From an uncultured Collinsella sp. (GTDB lineage Bacteria > Actinomycetota > Coriobacteriia > Coriobacteriales > Coriobacteriaceae), in NCBI GenBank assembly GCA_902475245.1, contig CABRYP010000012.1:1-56786 (forward strand): a stretch of 56,786 bases of DNA. The letters run 5' to 3'. How positions within the stretch are numbered: the first letter of the stretch is position 1; each line of letters begins with the position of its first letter. Positions 32,988 to 42,201 of this stretch are shown one piece after another. The notes below the pieces were generated by a model. The model worked only from the letters and a program-made list of their open reading frames with translations, searched no databases and had not been told where the DNA came from. The position numbers were made by a program, and so were the translations under genes.

Positions 32988-33350
32988 TTACTCCTTGGGG
33001 AAAACGAGGCCGTCGATGCAAACGTCAACGCGCTCGACCTCGACGCCCACCTGGGCGTCGATGGCAGCAACCACGGCGGCGCGAACGGCCTCGGCGAGTT
33101 TCTTGAACGGATAGCCAAAGAACACCACGACGCGCACGGTAAGCGCGAGCTTGTCGCCGATGACCTCGGCCTCGACCGCCGGCTCGGAAGCCGGGGCCTT
33201 GGACGAAAGCATCATGGAGACAAGGTTGGTGGCAAGGTCCTTGACGCCCACGGAGGCGATGCCCTCGACATCCGTGACGGCGCGCGAGACGATGGCGGTC
33301 AGAACATCGGGCGAAATGCCGATGCCGTCAATCTTGATTTCCTGGGGCAT
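32988..33350 (-). CDS. Asp23/Gls24 family envelope-stress protein
   Basis: The 120-residue protein matches the Asp23 family (DUF322): the segments VLTAIVSRAVTDVEGIASVG and VRVVVFFGYPFKKLAEAVRAAV are characteristic. Members are small cytoplasmic or membrane-associated proteins tied to cell-envelope homeostasis; the biochemical role is unknown. Its place between efp and nusB is conserved widely in Firmicutes and some actinobacteria. Confidence 0.9.
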   Translation of the reverse strand: MPQEIKIDGIGISPDVLTAIVSRAVTDVEGIASVGVKDLATNLVSMMLSSKAPASEPAVEAEVIGDKLALTVRVVVFFGYPFKKLAEAVRAAVVAAIDAQVGVEVERVDVCIDGLVFPKE

Positions 33351-33374
33351 GAGTCCTCCTAGAAGAGTTGGTTG

Positions 33375-33938
33375 CTAGACGCGGGAGACGAACTTGCCGT
33401 CGCGGGTGTCAACCTTAATGACCTCGCCCTCGTTGAGGTACATGGGGACCTGGATGACAGCGCCGGTGTCGATGGTGGCCGGCTTGGTGGAACCCTGGAC
33501 GGTATCGCCCTTGAAGCCCGGGTCGGTCTGGACGATGGTGGTCTCGATGAACATCGGCGGGGTCACGCCCATGAGCTCGTCGTCGGCGAAGAGCAGCTGG
33601 CAGGTGTCATTCTCGCGCAGCCACTTGGCGTTCTCGCCCACCATATCCTCGGGAACGGGAACCTGCTCGTAGGACTCGTTGTCCATGAAGATGTAATCGG
33701 CGCCGTCGTTGTAGAGGTACTGGAACTCACGGGTGGTGAGCATGACGCTCTCGAACTTGGTGCCGGCGTTGCAGGTGTTCTCGACGACGCGGCCACTCTT
33801 GATGTCGCGAGTCTTGTAGCGCACGAAAGCGCCGCCCTTGCCCGGCTTGACGTGCTGGAACTCGACGATGGTGTAGACCTTGTCCTTAATGCGGAGACCG
33901 AGGCCGTTCTTGAAGTCGGCGGTAGAGATAGTAGGCAT
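33375..33938 (-). CDS. efp: Elongation factor P
   Basis: The 187-residue, three-domain protein relieves ribosome stalling at proline stretches. The KOW-like N-domain contains the loop HVKPGKGGAFVR with the lysine that is modified or used directly in catalysis. The OB domains follow, including the C-terminal signature region with KVDTRDGKFVSRV. It lies 25 bases upstream of the Asp23-like gene and 160 bases after pepQ, with a terminator in that gap. Confidence 0.96.
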   Translation of the reverse strand: MPTISTADFKNGLGLRIKDKVYTIVEFQHVKPGKGGAFVRYKTRDIKSGRVVENTCNAGTKFESVMLTTREFQYLYNDGADYIFMDNESYEQVPVPEDMVGENAKWLRENDTCQLLFADDELMGVTPPMFIETTIVQTDPGFKGDTVQGSTKPATIDTGAVIQVPMYLNEGEVIKVDTRDGKFVSRV

Positions 33939-34031
33939 AGCGACCTTTCTTGTTATTGGCTAGACGCACAAACGTCCAAATTACATACGAGCGAAATTAT
34001 ACACTTGCAGACGGCGGCTGCGGCGAGCGCA

Positions 34032-34075
34032 TAAAAAGAGAACGCGGGACGCCCGAATCGATCCGGACGCCCCGC
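34032..34075 (-). terminator. Terminator after pepQ
   Basis: A 12-bp stem with G-U pairs (34075-34064 with 34055-34044 on the minus strand) is followed by GTTCTCTTTTT. It should reduce or end read-through from pepQ into efp. Confidence 0.75.
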
Positions 34076-34098
34076 CTCCAAAAACCCAAATGGATGGT

Positions 34099-35229
34099 TT
34101 AGCAATCGATAATATGCAGGTCGTGCGGGGTCTTGGTGAAGGGCTCATAGCCGTTCTCGGTGACGACGCCGTAGTCCTCCAGGCGCACGCCGCCCACGCC
34201 GGGCAGGTAGACGCCGGGCTCCATGGTGATAACCGAGCCGACCTCGATGATATTCTTGCTGCGGTTGAAGTTAGGCAGCTCGTGGATGTCGATGCCCACG
34301 CCGTGGCCCAGACCATGGTTGTAGTAATCGCCATAGCCGGCATCGCCGATGATCTTCTTGGAAAGCTTGAAAATGTCGTTGCCCTCGACGCCCGGATGGA
34401 TAGCGGCGACGCACTCCTCATGGGTGCGGCGCACGAGCGCGTACAGGTCGAGCTGCTCCTGGGTGGGCTCGCCCATCACGACAGTGCGCGTCATGTCGGA
34501 GCGGTAGTCGCAGTAGCCCGCACCGTAATCCATGAGGACAAAGTCGCCCTTCTCGATCACGCGGTCGCTCGGGACGGCATGCGGATTGGCGGTGTTGGGA
34601 CCGCTCGCGACGATGGAGCCAAAGGCCAGGCTGTCGGCGCCGTTGGCGAACATAAAGTTCTCGAGCTCGTTGCGAACCTGCTTCTCGGTCATACCGGGCT
34701 TAATAAAGCCGAGCATGTGCTGGAAGGCGGCATCGGTGATCGACTGCGCGTGGCGCATGAGCTCGATCTCCTCCGCATCCTTGATGGCACGCATCTTGCG
34801 GATGTCGTCGTGCATCAGCGGCAGCATGCAGGCGACGGAGCGATCCTCCAGACCACGCTGGATACCCTGGTAGAAGTTAATCTGCATGTCATCCTCGACG
34901 GCACAGACGCGGCACTTGTTGGCCGCAATCTTGCCGGCGACCCAGCCGGGAATGGTGCCCTCGTCCATGTCGTAGACCCAGGGGCTGCCGGCGGGCGTGT
35001 TCTCCTCAAAGCTGTTGAGATAGCGCGAGTCGGTGTGGAACAGGCACTGGTCGGCCGTAATAAACGCGGCGTGCGGGAACTCGAAGGTGTAGTCGAAGAC
35101 GCCCTTCACGCCCGTGAGCCAACGGAGATTGGCCTCGTCGCGCACGACGATGGCGTCGTAGCCGCGCTCGGCCATCAGGGCACGGACACGCTCGATACGA
35201 CCGGCAGGACCGGCAGCAAACTCAGACAT
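34099..35229 (-). CDS. Xaa-Pro aminopeptidase / proline dipeptidase, M24 family
   Basis: The 376-residue protein has a creatinase-like N-domain and an M24 pita-bread domain. The five metal ligands are visible: Asp in MDYGAGY and in YRSDMTRTV, His in HGLGHGVG, and Glu in MEPGVYLPG and RLEDYGVV. It would cleave peptides next to proline; the exact specificity (PepP or PepQ) is not clear from sequence. The ATG at 35229 follows AAAGGAA and was preferred to a 42-codon extension. Its position upstream of efp is common in the group. Confidence 0.92.
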   Translation of the reverse strand: MSEFAAGPAGRIERVRALMAERGYDAIVVRDEANLRWLTGVKGVFDYTFEFPHAAFITADQCLFHTDSRYLNSFEENTPAGSPWVYDMDEGTIPGWVAGKIAANKCRVCAVEDDMQINFYQGIQRGLEDRSVACMLPLMHDDIRKMRAIKDAEEIELMRHAQSITDAAFQHMLGFIKPGMTEKQVRNELENFMFANGADSLAFGSIVASGPNTANPHAVPSDRVIEKGDFVLMDYGAGYCDYRSDMTRTVVMGEPTQEQLDLYALVRRTHEECVAAIHPGVEGNDIFKLSKKIIGDAGYGDYYNHGLGHGVGIDIHELPNFNRSKNIIEVGSVITMEPGVYLPGVGGVRLEDYGVVTENGYEPFTKTPHDLHIIDC

Positions 35230-35361
35230 GCAGATTCCTTTCTTGATGTCCTCATAAAAGCGGGACGGGTCCCGATCGAAAGACGGATTCGCACGCGATC
35301 CGCAACCGATTGAAAACCCGCACCTCAACATGATACGAAAGACGATGAATGTCAATAAAAC

Positions 35362-36471
35362 TTAGAGAAGTTCTTTGCGAGAAGCCAAGTAGGCGTGAGC
35401 ATGGCGCTCAAGAACCTCGTCCTCAACGCTCGTTAGACGAATGGCGCCAAGTGCCGCAGGCAGCGGCAACATACTGCGGTTCGAGCGGACAAACTGCTGC
35501 CTGCGGAACTCCTCGATATATGCGGCGGGCTCCAGATCGAAGGCAAACTCCTCGATACCAAAGTCCTCCAGGCAGTCATCGACCTCAAAGACGTAATCGA
35601 TATCGAAGTCGCAGGCATCATGTGCTAGGCGCGCCTCAAAGCGCATACCCTCTGAAAGCAGCTGGTATGCGGGGACGCGTGCCGCAGTATCGCCCAAGCA
35701 GGCGCGCAGGGTACGCTCCCCCGTCTTGCCAAAATCGAGCGCATGGCGGGCGCTCGGGTTCGTGGCCATCAGTACGTCCTTGCGGGCAGTCTGAGACCAC
35801 TGAACGGCATTGACGAGCGCGACTTCCTCGCCAGCGAGAATCTCGGGGACGGTCTCGGTAAACTGATTCCAACGGGACTTGCTGCTCGAAAGCATGGTGC
35901 CAACAAGTACCGCATAACCGAGCTTGAGGTCCTCGGGGTCCGCTTCGCGAACAAGTTCGAGGTCACACACGACCAAGCCCGGCTCGGGACGGAACGCGAT
36001 AGCGGGAAGCGTATTCGCCGACGAGGCGACGAGTGGCTTCATAGTCGTCGCGACCGTGAGCATGGCGTCGAACGTCGTCGGCAGCAAGGCGCACTCGGTG
36101 CGACCGCACCACTGATTGGCACACCAGCAAACGGCCGAGCAGGTCGCCGTGTCGCCGACAGCGACAACGAGATCGTCGCAGGTAATGCCGTTAGCCGACA
36201 GGGCGCCAAAAACGGTATCGGCATCGGCCAGCGTAGCACCGGCAGGCGAAACCTCGAGGACAAGCGGCGACACGGCAAAACCGGCGTCGACCAGCGCATG
36301 CTCGACAACCTCGCCAAAACGCTCGGATGTGGCGCTGTTCCAAACCACCATCGCCCGCTTGGGTTTGCCCACAGCCGAGGCAAACATGCGCGACAGCTCC
36401 TCGAACGCGCCCAATCCGACGCGGACATCGACACTGCGGTTTTGGAAATTGATAAGTTGACGGCGAATCAT
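35362..36471 (-). CDS. Degenerate 3-dehydroquinate synthase-like protein (AroB homologue without metal ligands)
   Basis: The 369-residue protein aligns over its length with AroB but lacks key residues. The NAD-loop GGGxxxD is reduced to AVGD (104-107). PTT is kept (131-133), but the following conserved VGGK is replaced. The AE-K segment with the metal-binding Glu reads GYAVLVG (185-191). The GHTxGHA segment with a ligand His reads GKTGERT (248-254), and the HGxAVxxGM ligand His is missing at YQLLSEGM (269-277). All three expected metal ligands are therefore absent. It overlaps the intact shikimate kinase gene by four bases. It may be a pseudoenzyme, a reassigned enzyme or a regulatory subunit. 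No frameshift or stop is present, so it seems to be maintained. Confidence 0.8.
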   Translation of the reverse strand: MIRRQLINFQNRSVDVRVGLGAFEELSRMFASAVGKPKRAMVVWNSATSERFGEVVEHALVDAGFAVSPLVLEVSPAGATLADADTVFGALSANGITCDDLVVAVGDTATCSAVCWCANQWCGRTECALLPTTFDAMLTVATTMKPLVASSANTLPAIAFRPEPGLVVCDLELVREADPEDLKLGYAVLVGTMLSSSKSRWNQFTETVPEILAGEEVALVNAVQWSQTARKDVLMATNPSARHALDFGKTGERTLRACLGDTAARVPAYQLLSEGMRFEARLAHDACDFDIDYVFEVDDCLEDFGIEEFAFDLEPAAYIEEFRRQQFVRSNRSMLPLPAALGAIRLTSVEDEVLERHAHAYLASRKELL

Positions 36472-37001
36472 AGCAGTCCACGCTCCAAAAGCATCTCGGC
36501 ACAAAGGTAGGAAACGTCCTCGAAGGACTTGTTGCGAATATCAAGGGTAAGATCGGCAGCTTGACGATACAACGGACGGCGATGCTCAAAGAGCAGCGCC
36601 GCGTGCTCGGGCGAGCGGAAATCGGGACGCGTGTCGGAGCGGCGGATCTGGCGCATCGAATCCTCAAAATCGCCCTCGAGGTACACACAGGTACCCATCT
36701 GGTGCATGAGCTCGATATTGACCGGCGTCTCGACAATGCCGCCACCGCACGAAACCAGCAAGCTGCGCTCGCTTTGGAGCGAACGGAGCGCCGAGGTTTC
36801 GAGCTCGCGAAAGCGCTCCTCGCCCTCGGTTTCAAAAATCTCGGTTACCGATTTGCCGCAACGGCGCACGACAAGGCGGTCGGTATCAATAAACCGACGC
36901 TTGAACATCGTGCCCACGTTGCGTGCAAGCGTCGATTTGCCCGCACCCAAAAACCCGATAAAGAAGATATGGTCGCAGCCGTGCTTGGTGTGCTGGGACA
37001 T
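36468..37001 (-). CDS. aroK: Shikimate kinase
   Basis: The 177-residue P-loop kinase phosphorylates shikimate. Walker A is GFLGAGKST (16-24), the shikimate-binding Asp is in DTDRLV, the CGGG loop is present (SCGGGIVET), and the lid has RPDF followed by RRPLYRQAADL. All catalytic features appear intact, in contrast to the adjacent AroB-like protein. It overlaps that gene by four bases and follows the yqeG-like gene by eight. Confidence 0.94.
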   Translation of the reverse strand: MSQHTKHGCDHIFFIGFLGAGKSTLARNVGTMFKRRFIDTDRLVVRRCGKSVTEIFETEGEERFRELETSALRSLQSERSLLVSCGGGIVETPVNIELMHQMGTCVYLEGDFEDSMRQIRRSDTRPDFRSPEHAALLFEHRRPLYRQAADLTLDIRNKSFEDVSYLCAEMLLERGLL

Positions 37002-37009
37002 GACGAAAC

Positions 37010-37507
37010 CTATTCCTCGCAGGGAAGGTCGCGCAGGGCCCGGCGCTCAAAGATACGGAAGATCTGCGTATACCACAGGTCCTGAGTTGCCTGTGGCTTT
37101 ACCAAGATCGTGTCGACGCCGGCAAAGTTACCGCTCCACACGTCCGTGTACAGCTGGTCACCGATCAGCACAGCCTCATCGGCCGTGGCGCCCAAGCGCT
37201 TAAGACCGGCCTTGAGAGCAAACGGTGCAGGCTTCATGGCATGGCTGATGGCCTCGAGCCCCAGCTCGCGTGCTGAGCTCATGACCTGGTCGCGATGCCA
37301 GTTGTTCGACACCATGCACAGCTTAAAGCCCTTGGCACGAGCGGCGTCGAGCCAGGCCGAGACGGCAGCGGGAACCTGCTCGGTATCACGCGGCACCAGG
37401 GTGTTATCGCGGTCGAGCAAAATGGCGCGCTTGCCGTCGGCCCACAGGGTATCAAGGTCGATGCGGTCGACCGAGGCAATATATCGTTTGGGGCTGAAAA
37501 TCCTCAT
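37010..37507 (-). CDS. YqeG-family HAD-IIIA phosphatase
   Basis: The 165-residue protein is a short HAD phosphatase: motif I LLDRDNTLVP with both Asp residues, motif II VSNN, motif III with the Lys in MKPAPFAL, and motif IV IGDQLYTDVWSGN. It matches the YqeG (subclass IIIA) family, possibly a phosphatidylglycerophosphate phosphatase as shown for some homologues. The ATG at 37507 lies two bases past the mltG stop codon; a TTG four codons earlier is an alternative start. Confidence 0.9.
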   Translation of the reverse strand: MRIFSPKRYIASVDRIDLDTLWADGKRAILLDRDNTLVPRDTEQVPAAVSAWLDAARAKGFKLCMVSNNWHRDQVMSSARELGLEAISHAMKPAPFALKAGLKRLGATADEAVLIGDQLYTDVWSGNFAGVDTILVKPQATQDLWYTQIFRIFERRALRDLPCEE

Positions 37508-37509
37508 GT

Positions 37510-38919
37510 TTAATTCCAAGACTGTTGGTGCTCTTCATAGGTCTGAGAGAAATACTCCTCGTCCTGCGTAATGTAGAAATACAGGTCATCGGAGTCGGTG
37601 GGCTCAAGGGTTGCCTTGATCGCCTCGAGTGACGGAGAGCAGATGGGCGTGGGCGGCAGGCCCTCGTGCTTATAGGTGTTATACGGGCTATCGCTCTGCA
37701 GGTCGTCGGCGGTAACCTCGCCGCCGGTGACATACATCATGGTCGCATCGCTATTGAGGTAGCGCAGACCATCGAGCTTGCCGGCAAGACGGTTGTAGAA
37801 CACCGAGGCGACATGCGCGCGCTGCTCGGCGTTGAGGCCTTCGCGCTCAACGATGGAAGCGAGATTGATGATGTCGTAATCAGACATCTCCACGCCGTAG
37901 CGCTCCTTGATTTTGGCCTCGCAACCGGCAAAATCGAGCGACTTGTACTCGGTGTTGAATTGATCGAGCATGGCGCGAATCACATCATCGGCAGACGGGT
38001 CCTTACCCAACGAATAGGTCTTGGGGAATAGGAAGCCCTCGAGCGAATCGTTTGCAGCGCCCTCAAGGAAGCTATAGTCCTTCACATAGTTGGAGGCCTT
38101 TGCCTGATTGAGGAAGTCTTCCTTGGAGATACTGTCGTATGCCTTGGCCACGCGATCGGCGACCTGGTCAACCGTCAGGCCCTCTGGGATAGTCAGTGCA
38201 TCGGAGCCCGCATTGGGGCCCTCCATGAGCTGCTGAACTACCTTGGTCGCGTCCATGAGTGTCGTGAACGAGTAGGTGCCGGGCTTGAGCGACATGTCGG
38301 CGTTGAGCTTTTTGACCGCCGCGTAATAATCCTTGGGATTTTCGACGATATGGTTCTCGGAGAGAATCGAAGCGATGCTGTCACCCGAGGCACCATCGGG
38401 AATAGTGATAGTAACCTGCTGGCCAGCAGTGACTTTCGCATCCTCACCGGCAAAAAGGCCCTTGACAGCCGGTACGACGAAGAAGGCGATGGCAGCGAGA
38501 ACGATCGCCGCAACCACAGCACCGATAATCATAGGCACCGGCGAGCTTTTCTTTTGGGCACCACGGCGAGCGCGCGTGTTATAGCTCGAGCGCGTGGCCG
38601 GAGCAACGCCGTGCGAGCCGCGTGCATGATGCGCGTGCAATTGAGGGGCCTGCGCGCGCTGGGTAGGCGTCTGCTGCTTAAAGCGGGAACCGCCCGCGGG
38701 CTGGGCCGCGCGGGCGGCGGACTGCTGGGCAGGACGACTAGCAGGCTGCTGGCCCGGACGCTGAGTGGGCTGCGCGGGGCGAGAAGAGGGCTGCGCCGAA
38801 CGTGCGGCGGGTTGGGCCGCGCGCTGAGTCGGTTGCATCGGACGCTGACCGGACGATACAGGGCGTGGCGCAGGCTGTCGTGTACGATTCGGCTGGCGCG
38901 GATCGAAAGCGCTAGACAT
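37510..38919 (-). CDS. mltG: Endolytic peptidoglycan transglycosylase MltG
   Basis: The 469-residue protein has a long disordered cytoplasmic N-terminus (1-125) made of Ala/Gln/Pro/Arg repeats of the type AQPxxRPAQP, a single membrane segment (about 129-152), a LysM-like extracellular region and the YceG catalytic domain. The catalytic Glu lies in INLASIVEREGLNAEQRAHV. MltG cuts nascent glycan strands and sets their length. The repetitive tail is much longer than in E. coli. It overlaps ruvX by eight bases. Confidence 0.94.
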   Translation of the reverse strand: MSSAFDPRQPNRTRQPAPRPVSSGQRPMQPTQRAAQPAARSAQPSSRPAQPTQRPGQQPASRPAQQSAARAAQPAGGSRFKQQTPTQRAQAPQLHAHHARGSHGVAPATRSSYNTRARRGAQKKSSPVPMIIGAVVAAIVLAAIAFFVVPAVKGLFAGEDAKVTAGQQVTITIPDGASGDSIASILSENHIVENPKDYYAAVKKLNADMSLKPGTYSFTTLMDATKVVQQLMEGPNAGSDALTIPEGLTVDQVADRVAKAYDSISKEDFLNQAKASNYVKDYSFLEGAANDSLEGFLFPKTYSLGKDPSADDVIRAMLDQFNTEYKSLDFAGCEAKIKERYGVEMSDYDIINLASIVEREGLNAEQRAHVASVFYNRLAGKLDGLRYLNSDATMMYVTGGEVTADDLQSDSPYNTYKHEGLPPTPICSPSLEAIKATLEPTDSDDLYFYITQDEEYFSQTYEEHQQSWN

Positions 38920-39340
38920 GCGAAACCTCCTCGTTTTTGCGATCGAGCCACGTCTGCAAGAACAGGCTGGCGGCGATCATGTCGATCTTGCCCCTCATCT
39001 GCTTTTCGTTGAGTCCCTGCTCGCGCAGGATACGCTTGGCCTCTTGCGAGGACAGGCGCTCGTCCTCAAACTCCAGCGGAAGATCGAGCTCGTCGGCGAT
39101 CTTTTGCGCTACGCCGGCAACGCGCTCGGCCTGGGGGCCAGGCTCGCCGGCCATGGTCAGGGGACGCCCGCTTACCAGGATGTCGGGCTCATAGTCCTCG
39201 ACCAGGTAACGGAACGTCTTAGCCATACCAGTGACCTCGGCGGCCGGGAGCACCTTGACGGGCATCGCCATCTTGCCATCACGGCTCGAGACGGCGATGC
39301 CGATCCTGGTCTCCCCTATGTCCAGCGCGAGCGCGACCAC
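38912..39340 (-). CDS. ruvX: Holliday junction resolvase-like RuvX/YqgF
   Basis: The 142-residue RNase H-fold nuclease has the N-terminal ALALDIGETRIGIAVS with the first catalytic Asp, the FEDERLSSQEA segment with the Glu, and a C-terminal Asp in KIDMIAASLFLQTWL. The family takes part in 16S rRNA 5' maturation and Holliday junction cleavage. It lies between alaS and mltG with a nine-base gap and an eight-base overlap, the common bacterial order. Confidence 0.93.
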   Translation of the reverse strand: MVALALDIGETRIGIAVSSRDGKMAMPVKVLPAAEVTGMAKTFRYLVEDYEPDILVSGRPLTMAGEPGPQAERVAGVAQKIADELDLPLEFEDERLSSQEAKRILREQGLNEKQMRGKIDMIAASLFLQTWLDRKNEEVSHV

Positions 39341-39349
39341 AGCGACTAC

Positions 39350-42007
39350 TTAGGCGCCGAGCGCGGTCTTGGCGGCCGCGAGGGCATCGGCGATACCGGC
39401 AGCATTCTTGCCACCGGCCTGGGCCATGTTGGGACGGCCGCCACCGCGACCGTCGACCAGGCCCGCAATCTGCTTAATCACGTTGCCAGCGTGGAAACCG
39501 GCCTTCACGGCGTCGTCGGAACCGGCGGCGAGCAACGCAGGCGTGCCCTTCTCGGTCACGCTGGCAACGACGCAGGCGACAGGGCCGGCGACCTTCTGGT
39601 GCACGGTATCCCAGACGTTGCGCAGGTCAGTAGCCTCAAGGCCCTGGAGCTCAGCGACGACGAGCTTATAGCCGTCGAGCTCGACGGCACCCTCGATGGC
39701 GCTGGAGATAGCGTCGGAGGAGCCACCGGCCAGCGCCTTCTTGAGCTTGTTAGACGTCTCGCGCAGCTCGGCCTGCAGGTTCTCCACACGAGCGGGAACC
39801 TCGTCAACGCGGCACTTGAGCGCAGCGGCAGCGGCGTCAACGAGTGCCAGGCGGTCGGCCATGTAGTCGAGGGCGCCCTTAGAGGTAACGGCCTCGATAC
39901 GGCGGACGTTCGAGCCCGTGGAGGACTCGGAGATAATCTTGAACAGGCCGATCTCGGCAGTGTTGGTAGCATGCGTACCACCGCAGAGCTCGCGGGAGAA
40001 CGGCTGGTCCTCGGCGCCCACGGAAACGACGCGGACGACGTCGCCATACTTCTCGCCAAACAGGGCGACAGCACCGGCGGCCTTGGCCTCGTCGATGCCC
40101 ATGACGCGGGTCACGACCGGCTTAGATGCAAAGATCTGCTGGTTGACCAGATCCTCGACAGCCTTGAGCTGCTCGGAGGACAGAGCCTCGAAGTGCGTGA
40201 AGTCAAAGCGCAGGTGCTCGGGCGTCACCAGCGAGCCGGCCTGAGAGACATGCTCGCCCAGGACGTGCTTAAGCGCGGCATCAAGCAGGTGGGTGGCGGT
40301 GTGGTTGCGGCGCAGGAAGCCACGGCGCTCGGCGTCGAGCGCGGCGGTCACGGTAGCACCGACGGTCAGCGTGCCCTCGGCGACGAGCGCGACGTGGGCA
40401 TACAGGCCGTTGTGGTTCTTGGTATCGGAAACGGTCAGCGAAACGCCCTCGGCGGAAAGCTCGCCGGCATCGCCCTGCTGGCCGCCCATCTCGGCATAGA
40501 ACGGGGTGCGGTCGAGCACAACCTCAACATCCTCGCCCGCCGCAGCGGACTCGACGGACTCGCCGTTGCGCACGATGGCCACAACCTTGGCGCCCTCGAT
40601 GACGTCGTTGTCGTAGCCGTCGAACTCGGTCGCAGCGACCTTGTCGGAAAGCTCGACCCACACGTCGTTAAAGCTGCCCCAGGCGTCGCCCTTAGCACTG
40701 GCGCGAGCGCGGGCCTTCTGGTCCTCCATGCAGGCGGTGAAACCGTCCATGTCGACGTCGTGGCCAGCAGTGCCGGCAATCTCGACGGTCAGGTCGATGG
40801 GGAAACCAAAGGTATCGTGCAGCTTAAAGGCGACATCGCCCGGAAGTACGGCGCCCTCGGCAAGCGCTGCCAAGGCCTCGTCCAGGTAGACGCGACCGTT
40901 GTCGAGCGTCGTGGAGAAGCGCTCCTCCTCAGAGGCGACGATGCCCTTGACGAGTGCGACGTTCTTAAGCAGCTCGGGGTAGGCCTCGCCCATCTGAGCG
41001 TTGACCTCGTCGATAAACTTGGTCAGGAAGGCGCCCTCGATGCCCAGCAGGCGGCCGTGGAACACGGCACGGCGGAGCAGACGGCGAAGGACGTACTCGC
41101 GACCCTCGTTTCCGGGGAGGATGCCGTCAGAGATCATGAAGTCGACGGCACGGGAGTGGTCGGCGATGATGCGCAGGGAGCGGCTGGCACCGGAGTAATC
41201 GTCGGCGTCATAGGTCTTGCCGCTGATCTCCTCGCCCAGCTTGATGAGGTGCTGCATCAAATCGCCGTCGTAGTTGGCGGTCTTGTGCTGCATGATGGCG
41301 GCCATGCGCTCCAGGCCCATGCCCGTATCGAGGTTGCGGTGCGGCAGCTCCGGCATGGAGCCGTCCTCCTGGCGGTCGTACTGGGTAAACACGAGGTTCC
41401 AGAACTCAAGGAAGCGGTCGCAGTCGCAGCCGGGCTTGCAGTCGGGGCTGCCGCAACCGACCTCCTCGCCCATGTCAAAGTAGATCTCGGAGCAGGGACC
41501 GCAGGGGCCGGTGGGGCCGGCGGCCCAGAAGTTGTCGTCCTCGCCCAGGCGGGAGATGTGATCCTCGGCAACGCCCAGAGAGCGCCACACGTCATGAGTC
41601 TCGTCGTCCTCGGTAAAGACGGTAAAGTACAGGCGGTCGAGCGGCAGCTTGAACTCCTTGGTGATGAGCTCGAAGGCCCAAGCGCAAGCCTGCTGCTTGG
41701 AGACGCCGCCAAAGGAGAAGTCACCGAGCATCTCGAAGAACGACAGGTGACGGCCGTCCTCGCCGATGCAGTCGATGTCGTTGGTGCGGACGCACTTCTG
41801 GCAGGAAATCGCGCCGATCTCCTTCATGGTCTTCTTGCCCTGGTAGTACTCCTTAAACTGGTTCATGCCGGCGTTGGCAAGCAGCAGCGAGGGGTCGTCG
41901 GGAACAAGGGACGAAGAAGGATAGAGCTTAAGACCGCGCTCCTCAAAGAAGTTGAGGAACTTGGAGCGGATCTCGGCCGTAGTCATTGACGGGTAGTCAG
42001 CACTCAT
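39350..42007 (-). CDS. alaS: Alanyl-tRNA synthetase
   Basis: The 885-residue class II synthetase has the catalytic N-domain (starting near MTTAEIRSKFLNFFEERG), an editing domain with HTATHLL and the metal-binding CGGTH motif, and a C-terminal DHHA1 domain ending with GRGGGRPNMAQAGG. It charges tRNA-Ala and hydrolyses mischarged Ser/Gly. The ATG at 42007 follows GGAG; a 39-codon upstream extension covers the promoter and was rejected. A promoter is at 42081-42054. No T-box was seen in its leader. Confidence 0.97.
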   Translation of the reverse strand: MSADYPSMTTAEIRSKFLNFFEERGLKLYPSSSLVPDDPSLLLANAGMNQFKEYYQGKKTMKEIGAISCQKCVRTNDIDCIGEDGRHLSFFEMLGDFSFGGVSKQQACAWAFELITKEFKLPLDRLYFTVFTEDDETHDVWRSLGVAEDHISRLGEDDNFWAAGPTGPCGPCSEIYFDMGEEVGCGSPDCKPGCDCDRFLEFWNLVFTQYDRQEDGSMPELPHRNLDTGMGLERMAAIMQHKTANYDGDLMQHLIKLGEEISGKTYDADDYSGASRSLRIIADHSRAVDFMISDGILPGNEGREYVLRRLLRRAVFHGRLLGIEGAFLTKFIDEVNAQMGEAYPELLKNVALVKGIVASEEERFSTTLDNGRVYLDEALAALAEGAVLPGDVAFKLHDTFGFPIDLTVEIAGTAGHDVDMDGFTACMEDQKARARASAKGDAWGSFNDVWVELSDKVAATEFDGYDNDVIEGAKVVAIVRNGESVESAAAGEDVEVVLDRTPFYAEMGGQQGDAGELSAEGVSLTVSDTKNHNGLYAHVALVAEGTLTVGATVTAALDAERRGFLRRNHTATHLLDAALKHVLGEHVSQAGSLVTPEHLRFDFTHFEALSSEQLKAVEDLVNQQIFASKPVVTRVMGIDEAKAAGAVALFGEKYGDVVRVVSVGAEDQPFSRELCGGTHATNTAEIGLFKIISESSTGSNVRRIEAVTSKGALDYMADRLALVDAAAAALKCRVDEVPARVENLQAELRETSNKLKKALAGGSSDAISSAIEGAVELDGYKLVVAELQGLEATDLRNVWDTVHQKVAGPVACVVASVTEKGTPALLAAGSDDAVKAGFHAGNVIKQIAGLVDGRGGGRPNMAQAGGKNAAGIADALAAAKTALGA

Positions 42008-42053
42008 AGAGGGAATCTCCTCGGTTTCACATCGAAACAGTTCAAACGTAACG

Positions 42054-42081
42054 ATATTACCATCCCGCCGCGCAAGTGCAA
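42054..42081 (-). promoter_or_regulatory. alaS promoter
   Basis: On the minus strand, -35 TTGCAC (42081-42076), a 16-base spacer and -10 TAATAT (42059-42054), about 47 bases before the ATG. The -35 overlaps the T-tract of the preceding terminator. Confidence 0.7.
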
Positions 42082-42109
42082 AAAAGAGGGCCGACATAAA
42101 GCCGACCCT
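42080..42109 (-). terminator. Leftward terminator upstream of alaS
   Basis: AGGGTCGGC (42109-42101) pairs with GTCGGCCCT (42095-42087) on the minus strand over nine pairs including G-U pairs, followed by C and six T. It would end leftward transcripts coming from the sigma-factor operon after they have crossed the small opposite-strand gene at 42202-42441. Confidence 0.8.
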
Positions 42110-42201
42110 ACAGCGAAAGTGCACGTTATTTAGGAGTATGCGATGCTTTGAAAAAGGCTATTGTAGAATTACATATAAGATTCACCCGGAAGGAGCGATC
42201 G

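Noticed and set aside
38918..41989. Open reading frame of 1023 codons on the + strand opposite alaS
   Set aside because: It is the antisense of a clear alanyl-tRNA synthetase. Its translation is low complexity (Gly/Leu/Val/Asp/His) with no motifs, and arises from GC-rich codon bias.
42008..42110. T-box or attenuator in the alaS leader
   Set aside because: The hairpin lies upstream of the predicted alaS promoter, and there is no T-box sequence (UGGN bulge) or specifier.
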